Assembly (NCBI GenBank): GCA_902530885.1
Contig: CACABZ010000001.1
Location: 41,847-105,846 of the forward strand
Reading direction: 5' to 3'
From: an uncultured Pelagibacteraceae bacterium
GTDB taxonomy: Bacteria; Pseudomonadota; Alphaproteobacteria; Pelagibacterales; Pelagibacteraceae
Length of the DNA stretch: 64,000 nucleotides
The position numbers were made by a program, and so were the translations under genes. Below the pieces are notes generated by a model, which saw only the letters and a list, made by a program, of their open reading frames with translations, made no database searches and was not told where the DNA came from. Positions 50,353-60,496 of this stretch are shown in pieces (position 1 is the first letter of the stretch; each line of letters starts with the position of its first letter).

Positions 50353-51528
50353 TTATTTCTTTTCCAAAATTTTGGTCGCTTGCTCTCTCGCCCACTTGTC
50401 AATACTTATTATTGAATTTAAATTAGTGGACTTTTTTATAGCATATTTTCTGATTTTTGGGTCTTTTAAAAGTTTGAAAAGATTATAAATAATTGAGTAA
50501 AAACTTATCTTTTTTTTCAAAAATTGATCAACAAATATTTCATTTCCCGCATTTACCACGATGGGCAGACTATTAAATTTGCTCAATATAGGTTTAAGCT
50601 TGATTGCTGGAAATTTATTTTTATCAACTTTAAAAAATTCTAATTTTTGTTTAATTATCAAATTGTTTTTCTTAGTCTTAGTATTTAAATAATTTTTAAT
50701 GTCTAAACCTTGATCAGAAATAGCATTACAAATTGGAATAGTCATATCTGGTTCAAAGTATAATAACGTACTTAAACCGTTTTTATATTTTATAATCGCA
50801 TGAACTAAGGATTGCGGGTGTATTAAAATTTCAATTTTATTTAGATTAATTGAAAATAGCTTGCTTGCTTCAACTACTTCGAAAATCTTGTTCATAAGTG
50901 TTGCTGAATCTATTGATATTTTTTTACCCATTTTCCATTTAGGATGCTTTATTGCCTGAGAGGGTGTGGCATGTGCAATCTGTTTTTTATTAAATTTTAA
51001 AAAAGGACCGCCAGATGCTGTTATAAAAATTTTCTCTATATCGTTGTTTTTGATTTTTTTAAGTATTTGCATTATTGAGAAATGCTCAGAGTCAATGGGA
51101 ATTATTTTCACTTTATATTTTCTTGACTCTTTTTTTATGAGATTCCAGCCGCAGATAATTGACTCTTTATTGGCTATCAAAAGTTTTTGGCTTCTCTTTA
51201 CAAAATCTAAAGTAGGTTTTAAACCATCAATTCCTGGTATAGCTGTAATTATGATATTGGAACTTTTGATTTTGTAATTCAAATAATTATGTGCATTCAA
51301 AATAATAACATTAGTAGATTTAAGTTTCTTTTTTACTTTTTCATAGGTATTTAAATCAAAAATTATAAATATTTTCGGTTTATATTTTTTTATTTGATAA
51401 ATAATTTTTTTGTAGTTTTTGTATCCCGATAAAACATAGACTGAGTAATATTTTTTTTTTTTCTCTATAATTTTCAGTGAAACTTCCCCTATTTTGCCAG
51501 TGGAACCTAATATTGAAATTTTTTTCAT
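50353..51528 (-). CDS. dxr: 1-deoxy-D-xylulose 5-phosphate reductoisomerase
   Basis: ISILGSTGKIGEVSLKII, ANKESIICGW, PIDSEHFSI, TASGGPFL, HPKWKMGKKISIDSATLMNK. Confidence 0.96.
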   Translation of the reverse strand: MKKISILGSTGKIGEVSLKIIEKKKKYYSVYVLSGYKNYKKIIYQIKKYKPKIFIIFDLNTYEKVKKKLKSTNVIILNAHNYLNYKIKSSNIIITAIPGIDGLKPTLDFVKRSQKLLIANKESIICGWNLIKKESRKYKVKIIPIDSEHFSIMQILKKIKNNDIEKIFITASGGPFLKFNKKQIAHATPSQAIKHPKWKMGKKISIDSATLMNKIFEVVEASKLFSINLNKIEILIHPQSLVHAIIKYKNGLSTLLYFEPDMTIPICNAISDQGLDIKNYLNTKTKKNNLIIKQKLEFFKVDKNKFPAIKLKPILSKFNSLPIVVNAGNEIFVDQFLKKKISFYSIIYNLFKLLKDPKIRKYAIKKSTNLNSIISIDKWAREQATKILEKK

Positions 51529-51532
51529 AATT

Positions 51533-52186
51533 TTATGAAGATAAGATTAGAGTAAAAATTAATCCACAAGGTATTCCTAACAGTATTCCATCAACTCTAT
51601 CAAGTACACCTCCATGTCCTGGTAAAATATTTCCAGTATTTTTTAATGATGATTTTCTTTTTAAAAAAGAGAAAAATAAATCTCCTAATTGGACAGCTAA
51701 TGATACTGTAATTCCTAAGGTTACATTAAATATAATTCCAGTATTCAATGTTAAGTTTAATAAAAGAACACTAATTAATATTGAAAAAATAAAAGAACCT
51801 AAGCTTCCTGAAATAGTTTTGTTTGGGCTTATTTTTGTAAGCTTTGGACCCTTAAACAACTTACCTATTAAAATACCACCAATATCAGATGCTACACAAA
51901 TTAACAAAATTAAAAATAACACTATTTTTAATTGAAAAAAATTAATACCTAAAAAAAAAATAGATAAGAAAAGACTCAAATAGAAAATAAAAATTACATT
52001 TATTATTAATTGAAATGTCTTCTTTTTGGAAAAAATAATTGATATCATTCTAGAAAATTCTACAAATATTAATGCAAATAACGCAAAAGAAACAAAACCA
52101 TAAATTATGTCATTTATAAACATTAAAATTAGAATTAAAATTAGTATGAGTGAAGTTATGATTCTTTTTTTTAATTCCAAGTACAT
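51533..52186 (-). CDS. cdsA: Phosphatidate cytidylyltransferase
   Basis: CVASDIGGILIGKLFKGPKLTKISPNKTISGSLGS...KNTGNILPGHGGVLDRVDGIL. Confidence 0.94.
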   Translation of the reverse strand: MYLELKKRIITSLILILILILMFINDIIYGFVSFALFALIFVEFSRMISIIFSKKKTFQLIINVIFIFYLSLFLSIFFLGINFFQLKIVLFLILLICVASDIGGILIGKLFKGPKLTKISPNKTISGSLGSFIFSILISVLLLNLTLNTGIIFNVTLGITVSLAVQLGDLFFSFLKRKSSLKNTGNILPGHGGVLDRVDGILLGIPCGLIFTLILSS

Positions 52187-52858
52187 TTAAATTCCTCCAA
52201 AGTTTCTTTTAATTTTATAAAATTCATTTATAATTTTTTTCAAATCTCTTGGCATAAAATCGGGCCAGAGTTTATCTAAAAAAAATATCTCTGCATAGGC
52301 TAATTGCCATAACATAAAATTACTTAATCTCTTTTTTCCTCCAGTTCTTATTAATATATCAGGATCTAGAAGTTTGCCCGTATACAGGTTCTTACTTAAT
52401 TTTTTTTCATTTATTGAGCTATACTTCAACTTTTTAATTGTGCTTATTATTTCTTTTTTTGATCCATAATTTAGTGCTAAATTTACGATTATTTTTTTAT
52501 TATTAATAGTGCTCTTAATTGTCGTATTTAAAATTTTTTTCAAATTTTCTGGTAAATTTTTTAATTCTCCTAATATATTTATTTTTATTCCATTTTTAAC
52601 AACTTCGTCCAACTCATCCTTAAAATACGAAGAGATTAAGTTAAACAAATATTTAATTTCTGATTTTGGTCTTTTCCAGTTTTCAGTCGAAAAAACATAA
52701 AAAGTTACAATTGGAATTTTAAATTTTATGGAAGCCTCAACAATTTTTTTTACTGTTTTTACTCCAGCGTAATGACCAAAGTTTCTTCCCCTGCGTTTTT
52801 TTTTACCCCATCTTCCATTACCATCCATTATGAATGCGACATGGTTTAGCTTATTCAT
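52187..52858 (-). CDS. uppS: Undecaprenyl diphosphate synthase
   Basis: HVAFIMDGNGRWGKKK, RTGGKKRLSNFMLWQLAYAEIFF. Confidence 0.95.
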   Translation of the reverse strand: MNKLNHVAFIMDGNGRWGKKKRRGRNFGHYAGVKTVKKIVEASIKFKIPIVTFYVFSTENWKRPKSEIKYLFNLISSYFKDELDEVVKNGIKINILGELKNLPENLKKILNTTIKSTINNKKIIVNLALNYGSKKEIISTIKKLKYSSINEKKLSKNLYTGKLLDPDILIRTGGKKRLSNFMLWQLAYAEIFFLDKLWPDFMPRDLKKIINEFYKIKRNFGGI

Positions 52859-53415
52859 AGTTGAGATATTTCTTTTTCTTTGTCCTGGGTTGTCTTTTCA
52901 ACTAAAGAGATATATTGATCTGTCAAAGTTTGAATATTTTTTTCAAATTTTTTATTGTCATCCTCTGAAATAGTCTTGTCTTTTAGTTTCTTTTTAAGAT
53001 CTTCATTTGCTTCACGTCTTATATTTCTAATAGAAATTTTTCCTTTTTCAGCCATAGTCTTTAAAACTTTAATTAAATCTTTTCTTCTCTCCTCTGTTAA
53101 ATCAGGAATTCTAATTCTTACAGTTTGTCCATCTATTTGCGGGTTCACTCCTAAATCAGATTTTTTGATTGAACTATCAATAAGATTGACATTAGATTTA
53201 TCCCAAACCTGTATTGAGATTAAACGAGCTTCTGGAACTGAAATTGTTGCAAGTTGATTTATCGGCATTAGTTGTCCATAAACATCAACTTTGATTGTAT
53301 CCAACATAGATGCATTTGCTCTACCGGTTCTTAATGTTGATATTTCTTTTTTAAAGGATTGGATAGATTTATCCATTTTTTGTGAAAATATTTTATCGCT
53401 AAATTCTGTGCTCAA
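52855..53415 (-). CDS. frr: Ribosome recycling factor (probable TTG start at 53415, following GAAGGA; track ORF begins at 53454 inside tsf)
   Basis: KMDKSIQSFKKEISTLRTGRANASMLD, MPINQLATISVPEARLISIQVWDK, PDLTEERRKDLIK. Confidence 0.93.
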   Translation of the reverse strand: MSTEFSDKIFSQKMDKSIQSFKKEISTLRTGRANASMLDTIKVDVYGQLMPINQLATISVPEARLISIQVWDKSNVNLIDSSIKKSDLGVNPQIDGQTVRIRIPDLTEERRKDLIKVLKTMAEKGKISIRNIRREANEDLKKKLKDKTISEDDNKKFEKNIQTLTDQYISLVEKTTQDKEKEISQL

Positions 53416-53416
53416 T

Positions 53417-54268
53417 TTATATTCCTTCACCAACTTTGAATCTTGTAAAATCAACTATCTCAATTTGTTTTTTTTCCTCTTTAAGTATATCAGAAACCTT
53501 TTTCTTTGGATCCATAATCCATATCTGATTTAACAAGGTATTTTCGGAAATAAATTTATTAATTTTACCTTTTGAAATTTTTTCAACCATTTCTCCTTTT
53601 TTTCCAGAATTTTCTAGTTCTGCGGTAATAATCTCTAACTCTTTATCAATCAATTTTTTATCTATACCATTTTCATTGATCGCTAAAGGATTTGATGCAG
53701 CTACATGCATGGCCATTTTTAATCCAAATTCTTTATTATCACAGTTCTTTAATGTCACTACTGATACTATTTTACCAATATTTTTTTCCATTGCGGAATG
53801 AACATAAACATAATTATTTCCATTTTCTTTTTTTAAAAATTTACTTCGCCTCAAAGTAATTTTTTCACCTATCTTAGATATTAAATTAATTAAATTATCT
53901 TCAACTTTATTTTTATCTGCCATTTTCAATGATTTTAATTTTTCTAGGTTACCATTTACCGAAAAATTTAGTTTGGATATTTCTTTACAAAATTTTAAAA
54001 AGTTTTCATTTTTTGCGACAAAGTCTGTTTCACTATTGACTTCTATTACAGAAACATCTCCGTTTTTTTCTTCTACTAAAATTAATCCCTCTGAAGCACT
54101 TCTGCTCATTTTTTTTGATGCTTTTGCGATACCTTTTTTTCTTAAAAACTCAACCGATTTTTCTATATCACCATTACTTTCATCTAATGCTAACTTACAA
54201 TCTTTAAAACCCACGCCAGTTAGTTCTCTCAACTTTTTTACATTTTCCATTATGTTTTTATTTGACAT
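53417..54268 (-). CDS. tsf: Elongation factor Ts
   Basis: VKKLRELTGVGFKDCKLALDE, VNSETDFVAKNENF, HVAASNPLA. Confidence 0.96.
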   Translation of the reverse strand: MSNKNIMENVKKLRELTGVGFKDCKLALDESNGDIEKSVEFLRKKGIAKASKKMSRSASEGLILVEEKNGDVSVIEVNSETDFVAKNENFLKFCKEISKLNFSVNGNLEKLKSLKMADKNKVEDNLINLISKIGEKITLRRSKFLKKENGNNYVYVHSAMEKNIGKIVSVVTLKNCDNKEFGLKMAMHVAASNPLAINENGIDKKLIDKELEIITAELENSGKKGEMVEKISKGKINKFISENTLLNQIWIMDPKKKVSDILKEEKKQIEIVDFTRFKVGEGI

Positions 54269-54282
54269 TATAGATGATTAGA

Positions 54283-55071
54283 TTAGTTTTTTTTCTTTAT
54301 ATCTTTTTTTTCTTTAGAAGCTGGCTTTTTTTTATCTTTTTTAGGCTGCTCAATATTTTCTTTAGGTGTTTCATTTACCTCAATATGTTTCTCAGCTTCT
54401 AAAATTGTATTTTTTATCAGATCACAGTATAAATTTATTGATCTTCTTGCATCATCGTTACCAGGTATCGGATAATCTATTCCTGTTGGGTCTGAATTTG
54501 TATCCAAAACAGCTATAATGGGTATGTGTAATTTTTTTGCTTCGTTTACAGCTAGCGACTCAATGTTTGTGTCTATAATAAATATTAAATTCGGTATTTT
54601 TTTCATATCAGCAATACCGCCCAACGACCTCTGTAATTTATCTCTCTCTTTTCCAAATTTTATTATCTCTTTTTTTGTGAAACCCGTATTGTCCTTAGAT
54701 AACTGATCGTCTAAGTTTTTCATTCTTTTTATAGAATTTTGTATTGTGTTCCAATTTGTTAACATTCCACCTAACCACCTATAGTTTACATAAAACTGAT
54801 TTGTTTCTTTTGCTAACAAGCTTACTTGCTCAGAGGCTTGCTTTTTTGTTGAAACTATTAATATTTTTCCTCCACTCGAAATACATTTGTAAACTTCGTT
54901 AAGTGCAGTTTTAATAAAGTTTACGGTCTGAGTAAGATCAATAATGTGAATAGAGTTTTTTTCCCCAAAAATATAATTTCTCATTTTAGGGTTCCAACGT
55001 AAAGTTTTATGGCCTAGATGAACTCCAGCTTCTAATAATTGTTTTATATTTACCTCAGGTATTTTCATCAT
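54283..55071 (-). CDS. rpsB: 30S ribosomal protein S2
   Basis: LLEAGVHLGHKTLRWNPKM, NYRWLGGMLTNWNTI, PIPGNDDARRSI; lysine-rich tail. Confidence 0.97.
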   Translation of the reverse strand: MMKIPEVNIKQLLEAGVHLGHKTLRWNPKMRNYIFGEKNSIHIIDLTQTVNFIKTALNEVYKCISSGGKILIVSTKKQASEQVSLLAKETNQFYVNYRWLGGMLTNWNTIQNSIKRMKNLDDQLSKDNTGFTKKEIIKFGKERDKLQRSLGGIADMKKIPNLIFIIDTNIESLAVNEAKKLHIPIIAVLDTNSDPTGIDYPIPGNDDARRSINLYCDLIKNTILEAEKHIEVNETPKENIEQPKKDKKKPASKEKKDIKKKN

Positions 55072-55140
55072 TTTTTCCGGTTAATCCACCACAACTACTC
55101 CATTTAAGGACCGGGGGGGCATTTGCCCAAAAATTGTGTG
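55072..55140 (-). ncRNA. Candidate structured 5' leader of rpsB-tsf (ribosomal-protein leader type)
   Basis: On minus strand GGGC-AAAT-GCCC hairpin (55117-55128) and CCGGT...ACCGG long-range pairing (55110-55114 with 55077-55081) directly before the rpsB start; GC-rich patch in an AT-rich genome. Confidence 0.55.
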
Positions 55141-55185
55141 CGAAATCAACTTTTGATATATTTAATTTCTAGAAAAATCAAGTGC

Positions 55186-58100
55186 TTAAAATATGATTTT
55201 TTTCACATATTCTCTGCTTTTTACTTTATTAAATAAATTCATATTGAATTTTCTATTATTTAATAATTTAAAAATAATTTTTTCGCCATTTTTTTTTAAA
55301 ATTAGATTGACTTCTGTTTTTCCTTTTTCCTTTAAAAAATTTTTTAATTCCTCTAAATCGCAATTATTGTTTAGCTCAATTGAAATTTTTTTATAATCAC
55401 CATTTACCATTTCATTGACAGATAAAATTTTTTTAACATTAATTCTTTGTTGAGTTTTATTATTATTTATATCTTTGAATAAAGTTAATATAAAAGACTC
55501 TCCTTCTTTTAAGAACTCTCTATTTTTTATCAAAATTTCAGAAAATAAAAATAATTCGAATTCTCCAAATTGATCACTAAACTTAACAATGGCAAATGGG
55601 GTTCCTTTTGAACTTTTTTTTTCTTGAATTGACATTACTGTGCCAGCTACCAAGCCTTCATTCTTATCATTTTGGAAAAAATCTTTGTAACTGATAATAC
55701 TTAATTGATTGAAAATTCCTTTGTACTCATTCAGTGGGTGGTCTGAAATAAAAAAACCTAAAGATTTAAACTCTTCGTTCAATAATTTTTTTTTTGACCA
55801 TTTATTATTTATTCGATTATCAAAAATTTCTTTTTCTTCATTTTTGTCATCACCAAAAAGATCATTTTGTTTGCTTATTTTATTTTCATAATGAAATTTA
55901 TTAAGTTGAATAATTTTAGGTATAGAGTGATATAATAGTTCTCTATTTTTTTCTAACTCATCGAAAACACCAGATTTTACCAAACCTTCTAATTGTAATT
56001 TATTAATATCTTTGGGATTAACTCTCTTTATAAAATCTAATAATGACACATAATTTCCATTTTTTTCTCTTTCTATTATTAAATTAGAAACAGCTTCAAA
56101 ACCAACATTCTTAATAGCTCCCAAGCCATAAAAAATTTTATTTCTTTGAGCTTTAAAATCAGCAAAGCACAAATTTATGTTTGGACTTACTACTTCAACT
56201 TTCAGCCTTTTTAATTCATCTACAAATTCTCTCAATTTAGAAGTATTTGTAAGTTCTGTTGACATTGTTGCGGCTATAAACTCTTCTTTAAAATATGTTT
56301 TTAAAAAAGCAGTTTGAAAAGCTATTAAAGCATAAGCGGCTGCATGACTTTTATTGAAACCATATTCGGCAAATGGCTCGATCTTAGTAAAAATATAATT
56401 TGCTAGATCTTTCTTGATTCCATTTTTAACTGCTCCTGAAATAAATCTTTCCTTTTGTTTTTCTAATTCAGCCCTTTTTTTCTTACCCATGGCTCTTCTT
56501 AAAATATCAGCCTCACCAGCTGAAAAACCAGCTAATGTTTGTGCTATTTGCATAACTTGCTCTTGATAAATAATTATTCCATAAGTTGGTTTTAAAATCT
56601 TTTCAAGTGTTGGGTGAATATAATCTGGTTTGCGATTTCCATTTTTACAATCGTTATAAATTGGAATGTTACTCATAGGGCCTGGTCTGTATAAAGCTAC
56701 TAAAGCTATGATGTCATCAAATTTATTTGGTTTCATTTGTTTAATGGCCTCTCGCATTCCTGTACTTTCTAATTGAAACAGTCCAGTTGTTTCTCCAGTA
56801 GACAACAGCTCAAAAACTTTTTTATCTGACAGATTGATTTTTGTGATGTCTAATTTTACGTTATTTTTATTAATCATTTTTACTGTTTTGTTAATAACTG
56901 TTAGAGTTTTAAGACCAAGCAAGTCAAACTTTACTAAGCCAGCGTTTTCTGATGAATACATATCGTATTGTGTGGATGGCAATACTAAATTTGAAGAATG
57001 ATCAACATAAAAAGGAATTTGGTCAGAGAGTTCTTCTCCAGCTATAACAACGCCTGCAGCATGGGTTGCCATATTTCGATTTAATCCTTCAAGTTTAAGT
57101 GATAACTCAATTAATTTTTCAACTTTTTGACTTTTGTGAATTTCCTCTTTAAACCGTGGTTCCCTATCAATAGATTCTTGAAGTGTTAATGGCCTTGAAG
57201 GATCAAAGGGTATCATTTTACAAATTTTGTCTACATGACCATATGGTAAACCTAACACTCTGCCTACATCTCTAAGAACCATTCTAGCTTTAAATTTACC
57301 AAAAGTTATTATATGTGCTACGCCTTTACCGTATTTACTTTTAAGGTATTCCAAAACTTTGTCTCTTTTTTCCTCGCAAAAATCTATATCAAAATCTGGC
57401 ATAGAAATTCTGTGTGGATTTAAAAATCTTTCAAAAATCAAATCAAATTTAATTGGATCTAGGTCAGTTATATCAAGACAATAAGCTACTAAAGAACCTG
57501 CTCCAGATCCTCTTCCTGGGCCCACAGGGATAAAATTTTTTTTAGCCCACTTTATATAATCGGAAACTATTAAAAAATAACTTGAGTAATTCATTGAATT
57601 TATTATTTCAATCTCGTGGTTTAATCTATCAAGATATAAATTTTTAAGTTTTTTTTCGTCTTTTTCATAATCTTTAAAACTTTTAAATGATTTAAGTCTA
57701 TTATCTAATCCTATTTTTGCTTGTAAAAATAATTCTTCTTCAGAAGTATTTTTGGTCTTCAATTTCAAACTTGGTAGCTTTGGTTTTGATTTTTTAAGTT
57801 TAAAATTAAATCTTTTTGAAAAATTGTAATTATTTTCTAATGCTTCAGGTATATCATGGTACAGATCTTGGATCTCTTTAGTATCTTTTAAATAATGATG
57901 ATTATTATACTTTTTCCTATTATCATCATCAATAAATTTTTTTTCTCCTATGCAAATAAGTGCATCGTGTGCTTCGGCCATATCTTTCTCTATATAAAAA
58001 ACTTCTTGAGATGCAATAATTGGTAAATCCAATTCTTTCGAAATGTTAAGAATAAATTCCTGAAAAATATTTTCATTGTTATTTTTATGTCTTTGTATTT

Positions 58101-58599
58101 CTAAATAAAATCTGTCTTGAAAATTATCTTTTAAATTTTTTAAGATTTCCTTGATTAGTTTTATTTTGTTAGCTTTGTATAATTCGCCAAATAGATCATT
58201 TGCACCGCCTGATAATACTATTAGACCATCATTCATTGATATTAAGTCAGAAATATTACAATGAGGGTGGTTATTTTCTACTTCTAAGTAACTTTTAGAT
58301 GATAGTTTTGTTAGATTTTTATAGCCTTCATCCGTTTTAGCAAATATTGGCAATCTTGCGATGATATTTTCAATTCTAAAGTTAATTTGACTTCCAATAA
58401 TAGGTTGCGTTCCAATTTTACTTATTTTTTCTGAAAACTCTAGAGCACCACACAAATTGAAGCTATCACAGATACCTACAGCTTTTACTTTATTGGTTTT
58501 ACAATAATTAGAAAGTTCATCTATTTTTACCGCTCCTTCGCATATTGAAAATTGAGAATGAATTTTAAAATTTACAAATTGTTTTTCATTGTTGGGCAT
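55186..58599 (-). CDS. dnaE: DNA polymerase III subunit alpha
   Basis: 1137 aa; FVNFKIHSQFSICEGAVKI (PHP), VGPGRGSGAGSLVAYCLDITDLDP, PDFDIDFCEEKRD, GFNKSHAAAYALIAFQTA. Confidence 0.97.
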   Translation of the reverse strand: MPNNEKQFVNFKIHSQFSICEGAVKIDELSNYCKTNKVKAVGICDSFNLCGALEFSEKISKIGTQPIIGSQINFRIENIIARLPIFAKTDEGYKNLTKLSSKSYLEVENNHPHCNISDLISMNDGLIVLSGGANDLFGELYKANKIKLIKEILKNLKDNFQDRFYLEIQRHKNNNENIFQEFILNISKELDLPIIASQEVFYIEKDMAEAHDALICIGEKKFIDDDNRKKYNNHHYLKDTKEIQDLYHDIPEALENNYNFSKRFNFKLKKSKPKLPSLKLKTKNTSEEELFLQAKIGLDNRLKSFKSFKDYEKDEKKLKNLYLDRLNHEIEIINSMNYSSYFLIVSDYIKWAKKNFIPVGPGRGSGAGSLVAYCLDITDLDPIKFDLIFERFLNPHRISMPDFDIDFCEEKRDKVLEYLKSKYGKGVAHIITFGKFKARMVLRDVGRVLGLPYGHVDKICKMIPFDPSRPLTLQESIDREPRFKEEIHKSQKVEKLIELSLKLEGLNRNMATHAAGVVIAGEELSDQIPFYVDHSSNLVLPSTQYDMYSSENAGLVKFDLLGLKTLTVINKTVKMINKNNVKLDITKINLSDKKVFELLSTGETTGLFQLESTGMREAIKQMKPNKFDDIIALVALYRPGPMSNIPIYNDCKNGNRKPDYIHPTLEKILKPTYGIIIYQEQVMQIAQTLAGFSAGEADILRRAMGKKKRAELEKQKERFISGAVKNGIKKDLANYIFTKIEPFAEYGFNKSHAAAYALIAFQTAFLKTYFKEEFIAATMSTELTNTSKLREFVDELKRLKVEVVSPNINLCFADFKAQRNKIFYGLGAIKNVGFEAVSNLIIEREKNGNYVSLLDFIKRVNPKDINKLQLEGLVKSGVFDELEKNRELLYHSIPKIIQLNKFHYENKISKQNDLFGDDKNEEKEIFDNRINNKWSKKKLLNEEFKSLGFFISDHPLNEYKGIFNQLSIISYKDFFQNDKNEGLVAGTVMSIQEKKSSKGTPFAIVKFSDQFGEFELFLFSEILIKNREFLKEGESFILTLFKDINNNKTQQRINVKKILSVNEMVNGDYKKISIELNNNCDLEELKNFLKEKGKTEVNLILKKNGEKIIFKLLNNRKFNMNLFNKVKSREYVKKIIF

Positions 58600-59276
58600 T
58601 AAGTCTTTAATATATTACCATTTGTAATACTCAACTTATAATCCGCTCTGTTAGCAAATTCTCTATTATGGGTTGCAAATATTATCGCCTTATTAAGTTT
58701 TTTAAAATTTAAGAAGTAATCAAATATTTCCTTGGAGGTTTTATGATCTAAATTTCCAGTCGGCTCATCTGCTAAAATTAGGTCAGTTTCTGATATAAGA
58801 GATCTAGCTATTGCAACCCTTTGTTGCTCTCCGCCAGATAATTCGTAAGGAAAATGATTCAACCTATTATTTAATTTAACTTTTTTTAAAACTTTTTTAG
58901 ATTTTTCGATTGATGCGTTTCGATTTTCACTTTTAATAAGCATTGGAAACATTACGTTTTCAAGTGCTGTAAAATCAGAAAACAAATTATTGTTTTGAAA
59001 AATAATTGAAATAACATTTCTTCTTAGTAAATTTTCTTCAATTTGACTTAAGTTTTTAAGATTTTTTTTTTTTAAAATGATTTTTCCTGATGAGGGTTTA
59101 TCTAAGTGAGCAATCATATGTAACAGAGTAGATTTACCTGAACCTGAAGGTCCAGTCAGCGCAACAAGCTCACCTTTTTTAATTGAGAAATTTATATTTT
59201 TAAATAATTCAATTTTACCATCTTTGTGAGAAAATGATTTGCTTAAATTTTTTATCTCCAGAATTGTTTTATTCAT
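58599..59276 (-). CDS. lolD: Lipoprotein-releasing ABC transporter ATP-binding protein LolD
   Basis: ALTGPSGSGKSTLLHMIAHLD, YELSGGEQQRVAIARSLI, ILADEPTGNLD. Confidence 0.93.
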   Translation of the reverse strand: MNKTILEIKNLSKSFSHKDGKIELFKNINFSIKKGELVALTGPSGSGKSTLLHMIAHLDKPSSGKIILKKKNLKNLSQIEENLLRRNVISIIFQNNNLFSDFTALENVMFPMLIKSENRNASIEKSKKVLKKVKLNNRLNHFPYELSGGEQQRVAIARSLISETDLILADEPTGNLDHKTSKEIFDYFLNFKKLNKAIIFATHNREFANRADYKLSITNGNILKT

Positions 59277-60495
59277 ATTTTAATGCTTGTGTCGTATTCA
59301 TTTTTGATATGGCAGTAGCTGGAAAATAAGATGCCATCGAGGTTATTAGTAATGATAATAGGAAAATAAAAAAAACAGACAAAAAATCAATTTGACTTGG
59401 CATTTGTTCCAAAAAATATACATCTGAGGGAAAAATATTAATTTTAAACACCATAGATAAAAAATTTCTTATATTTTCAATATAATGAGAGAATACTACT
59501 CCAATGATTGTCCCTGAAATGGTTGCAAATAATCCAATTGTGAAACCAGTTAGAAAAAAAGATTTTTTAATAGAAGTATTTGATAAACCTAAAGTTTTCA
59601 TTATTGCTATTTCCTTTGTTTTGTTTTTAATCAAAATTGTTAAACCCGATATTATATTAAACGTTGCAACGATAACAATTAATGACAAAATTATAAACAT
59701 AACATTTCTTTCAACTTTCAAAGCACTAAAAAAAGATTTATTTATATCTGTCCAAGAATAAATATAAATACTGTCATTTAGTAAGCTGATTTTATTTTTA
59801 TATTTATCTGCATTATAAGGGTCAAAGGTATATATCTCTAATTCCATCTCTTTATCTATGTTATTAAAAATGTAGTTGGCATCATCTAAAGTAATATAGA
59901 TTAAATTTTGATCAAATTCGTAAAAACCACTATTAAAAATTCCAACTATGTTGTAACTGTCCTGTGCTGGTATACTTCCAAATGGAGTACTAACAAAATT
60001 AGAAGAAACTAAATTTATTTTATCTCCAATACTCAAATCTAAATTGAAAGCTAGCTCACCTCCAATAATAACACCGCCTTTATTAAAATCCTGTAGAGAT
60101 CCTTTTATAAGTTGTTTTTCCAAAGGACTATAAACATCATCGGTCCTATCTATACCCTTAACAAAAACACCTTTTGCTTGATTTTGACTTAAAACGACTC
60201 CCTCTCCACTTATAATTTTTGAAAACTTAAAGTTTTCAAAATTATTTTTAATTGTATTCTTAATATCATCTATAGACTGCTCATTTGTTTTAATAACTAT
60301 GTGTGGATTGAGTCCGATGATCTTATTAGTCAATTCTGTCCTAAATCCATTCATTACTGACATTACAATAATTAAAATTGCAACACCTAGCATAATACCC
60401 AAAAAAGAAAATAACGATATTACCTTTAAAAAACCTTGTTTTCTTTTAGGTCTAAGATTTCTAATTGCTATTAATTTTTCAGTGTTAGTGAACAA
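59269..60495 (-). CDS. Lipoprotein-releasing ABC transporter permease LolC/LolE
   Basis: SLFSFLGIMLGVAILIIVMSVMNGFRTEL, KTKEIAIMKTLGLSNTSIKKSFFLTG. Confidence 0.93.
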   Translation of the reverse strand: MFTNTEKLIAIRNLRPKRKQGFLKVISLFSFLGIMLGVAILIIVMSVMNGFRTELTNKIIGLNPHIVIKTNEQSIDDIKNTIKNNFENFKFSKIISGEGVVLSQNQAKGVFVKGIDRTDDVYSPLEKQLIKGSLQDFNKGGVIIGGELAFNLDLSIGDKINLVSSNFVSTPFGSIPAQDSYNIVGIFNSGFYEFDQNLIYITLDDANYIFNNIDKEMELEIYTFDPYNADKYKNKISLLNDSIYIYSWTDINKSFFSALKVERNVMFIILSLIVIVATFNIISGLTILIKNKTKEIAIMKTLGLSNTSIKKSFFLTGFTIGLFATISGTIIGVVFSHYIENIRNFLSMVFKINIFPSDVYFLEQMPSQIDFLSVFFIFLLSLLITSMASYFPATAISKMNTTQALKYE

Positions 60496-60496
60496 T

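Noticed and set aside
50966-51277. 103-aa plus-strand ORF
   Set aside because: Antisense to dxr; hydrophobic shadow ORF in AT-rich DNA. The same logic applies to 52955, 53973, 62653 and 63064.
53416-53454. Long tsf/frr coding overlap implied by the ORF track
   Set aside because: An in-frame TTG after the tsf stop with a GAAGGA ribosome-binding-like site is the more probable frr start. Likewise the bamA/dxr, skp/bamA and lpxI/lpxA overlaps vanish with internal ATG starts.
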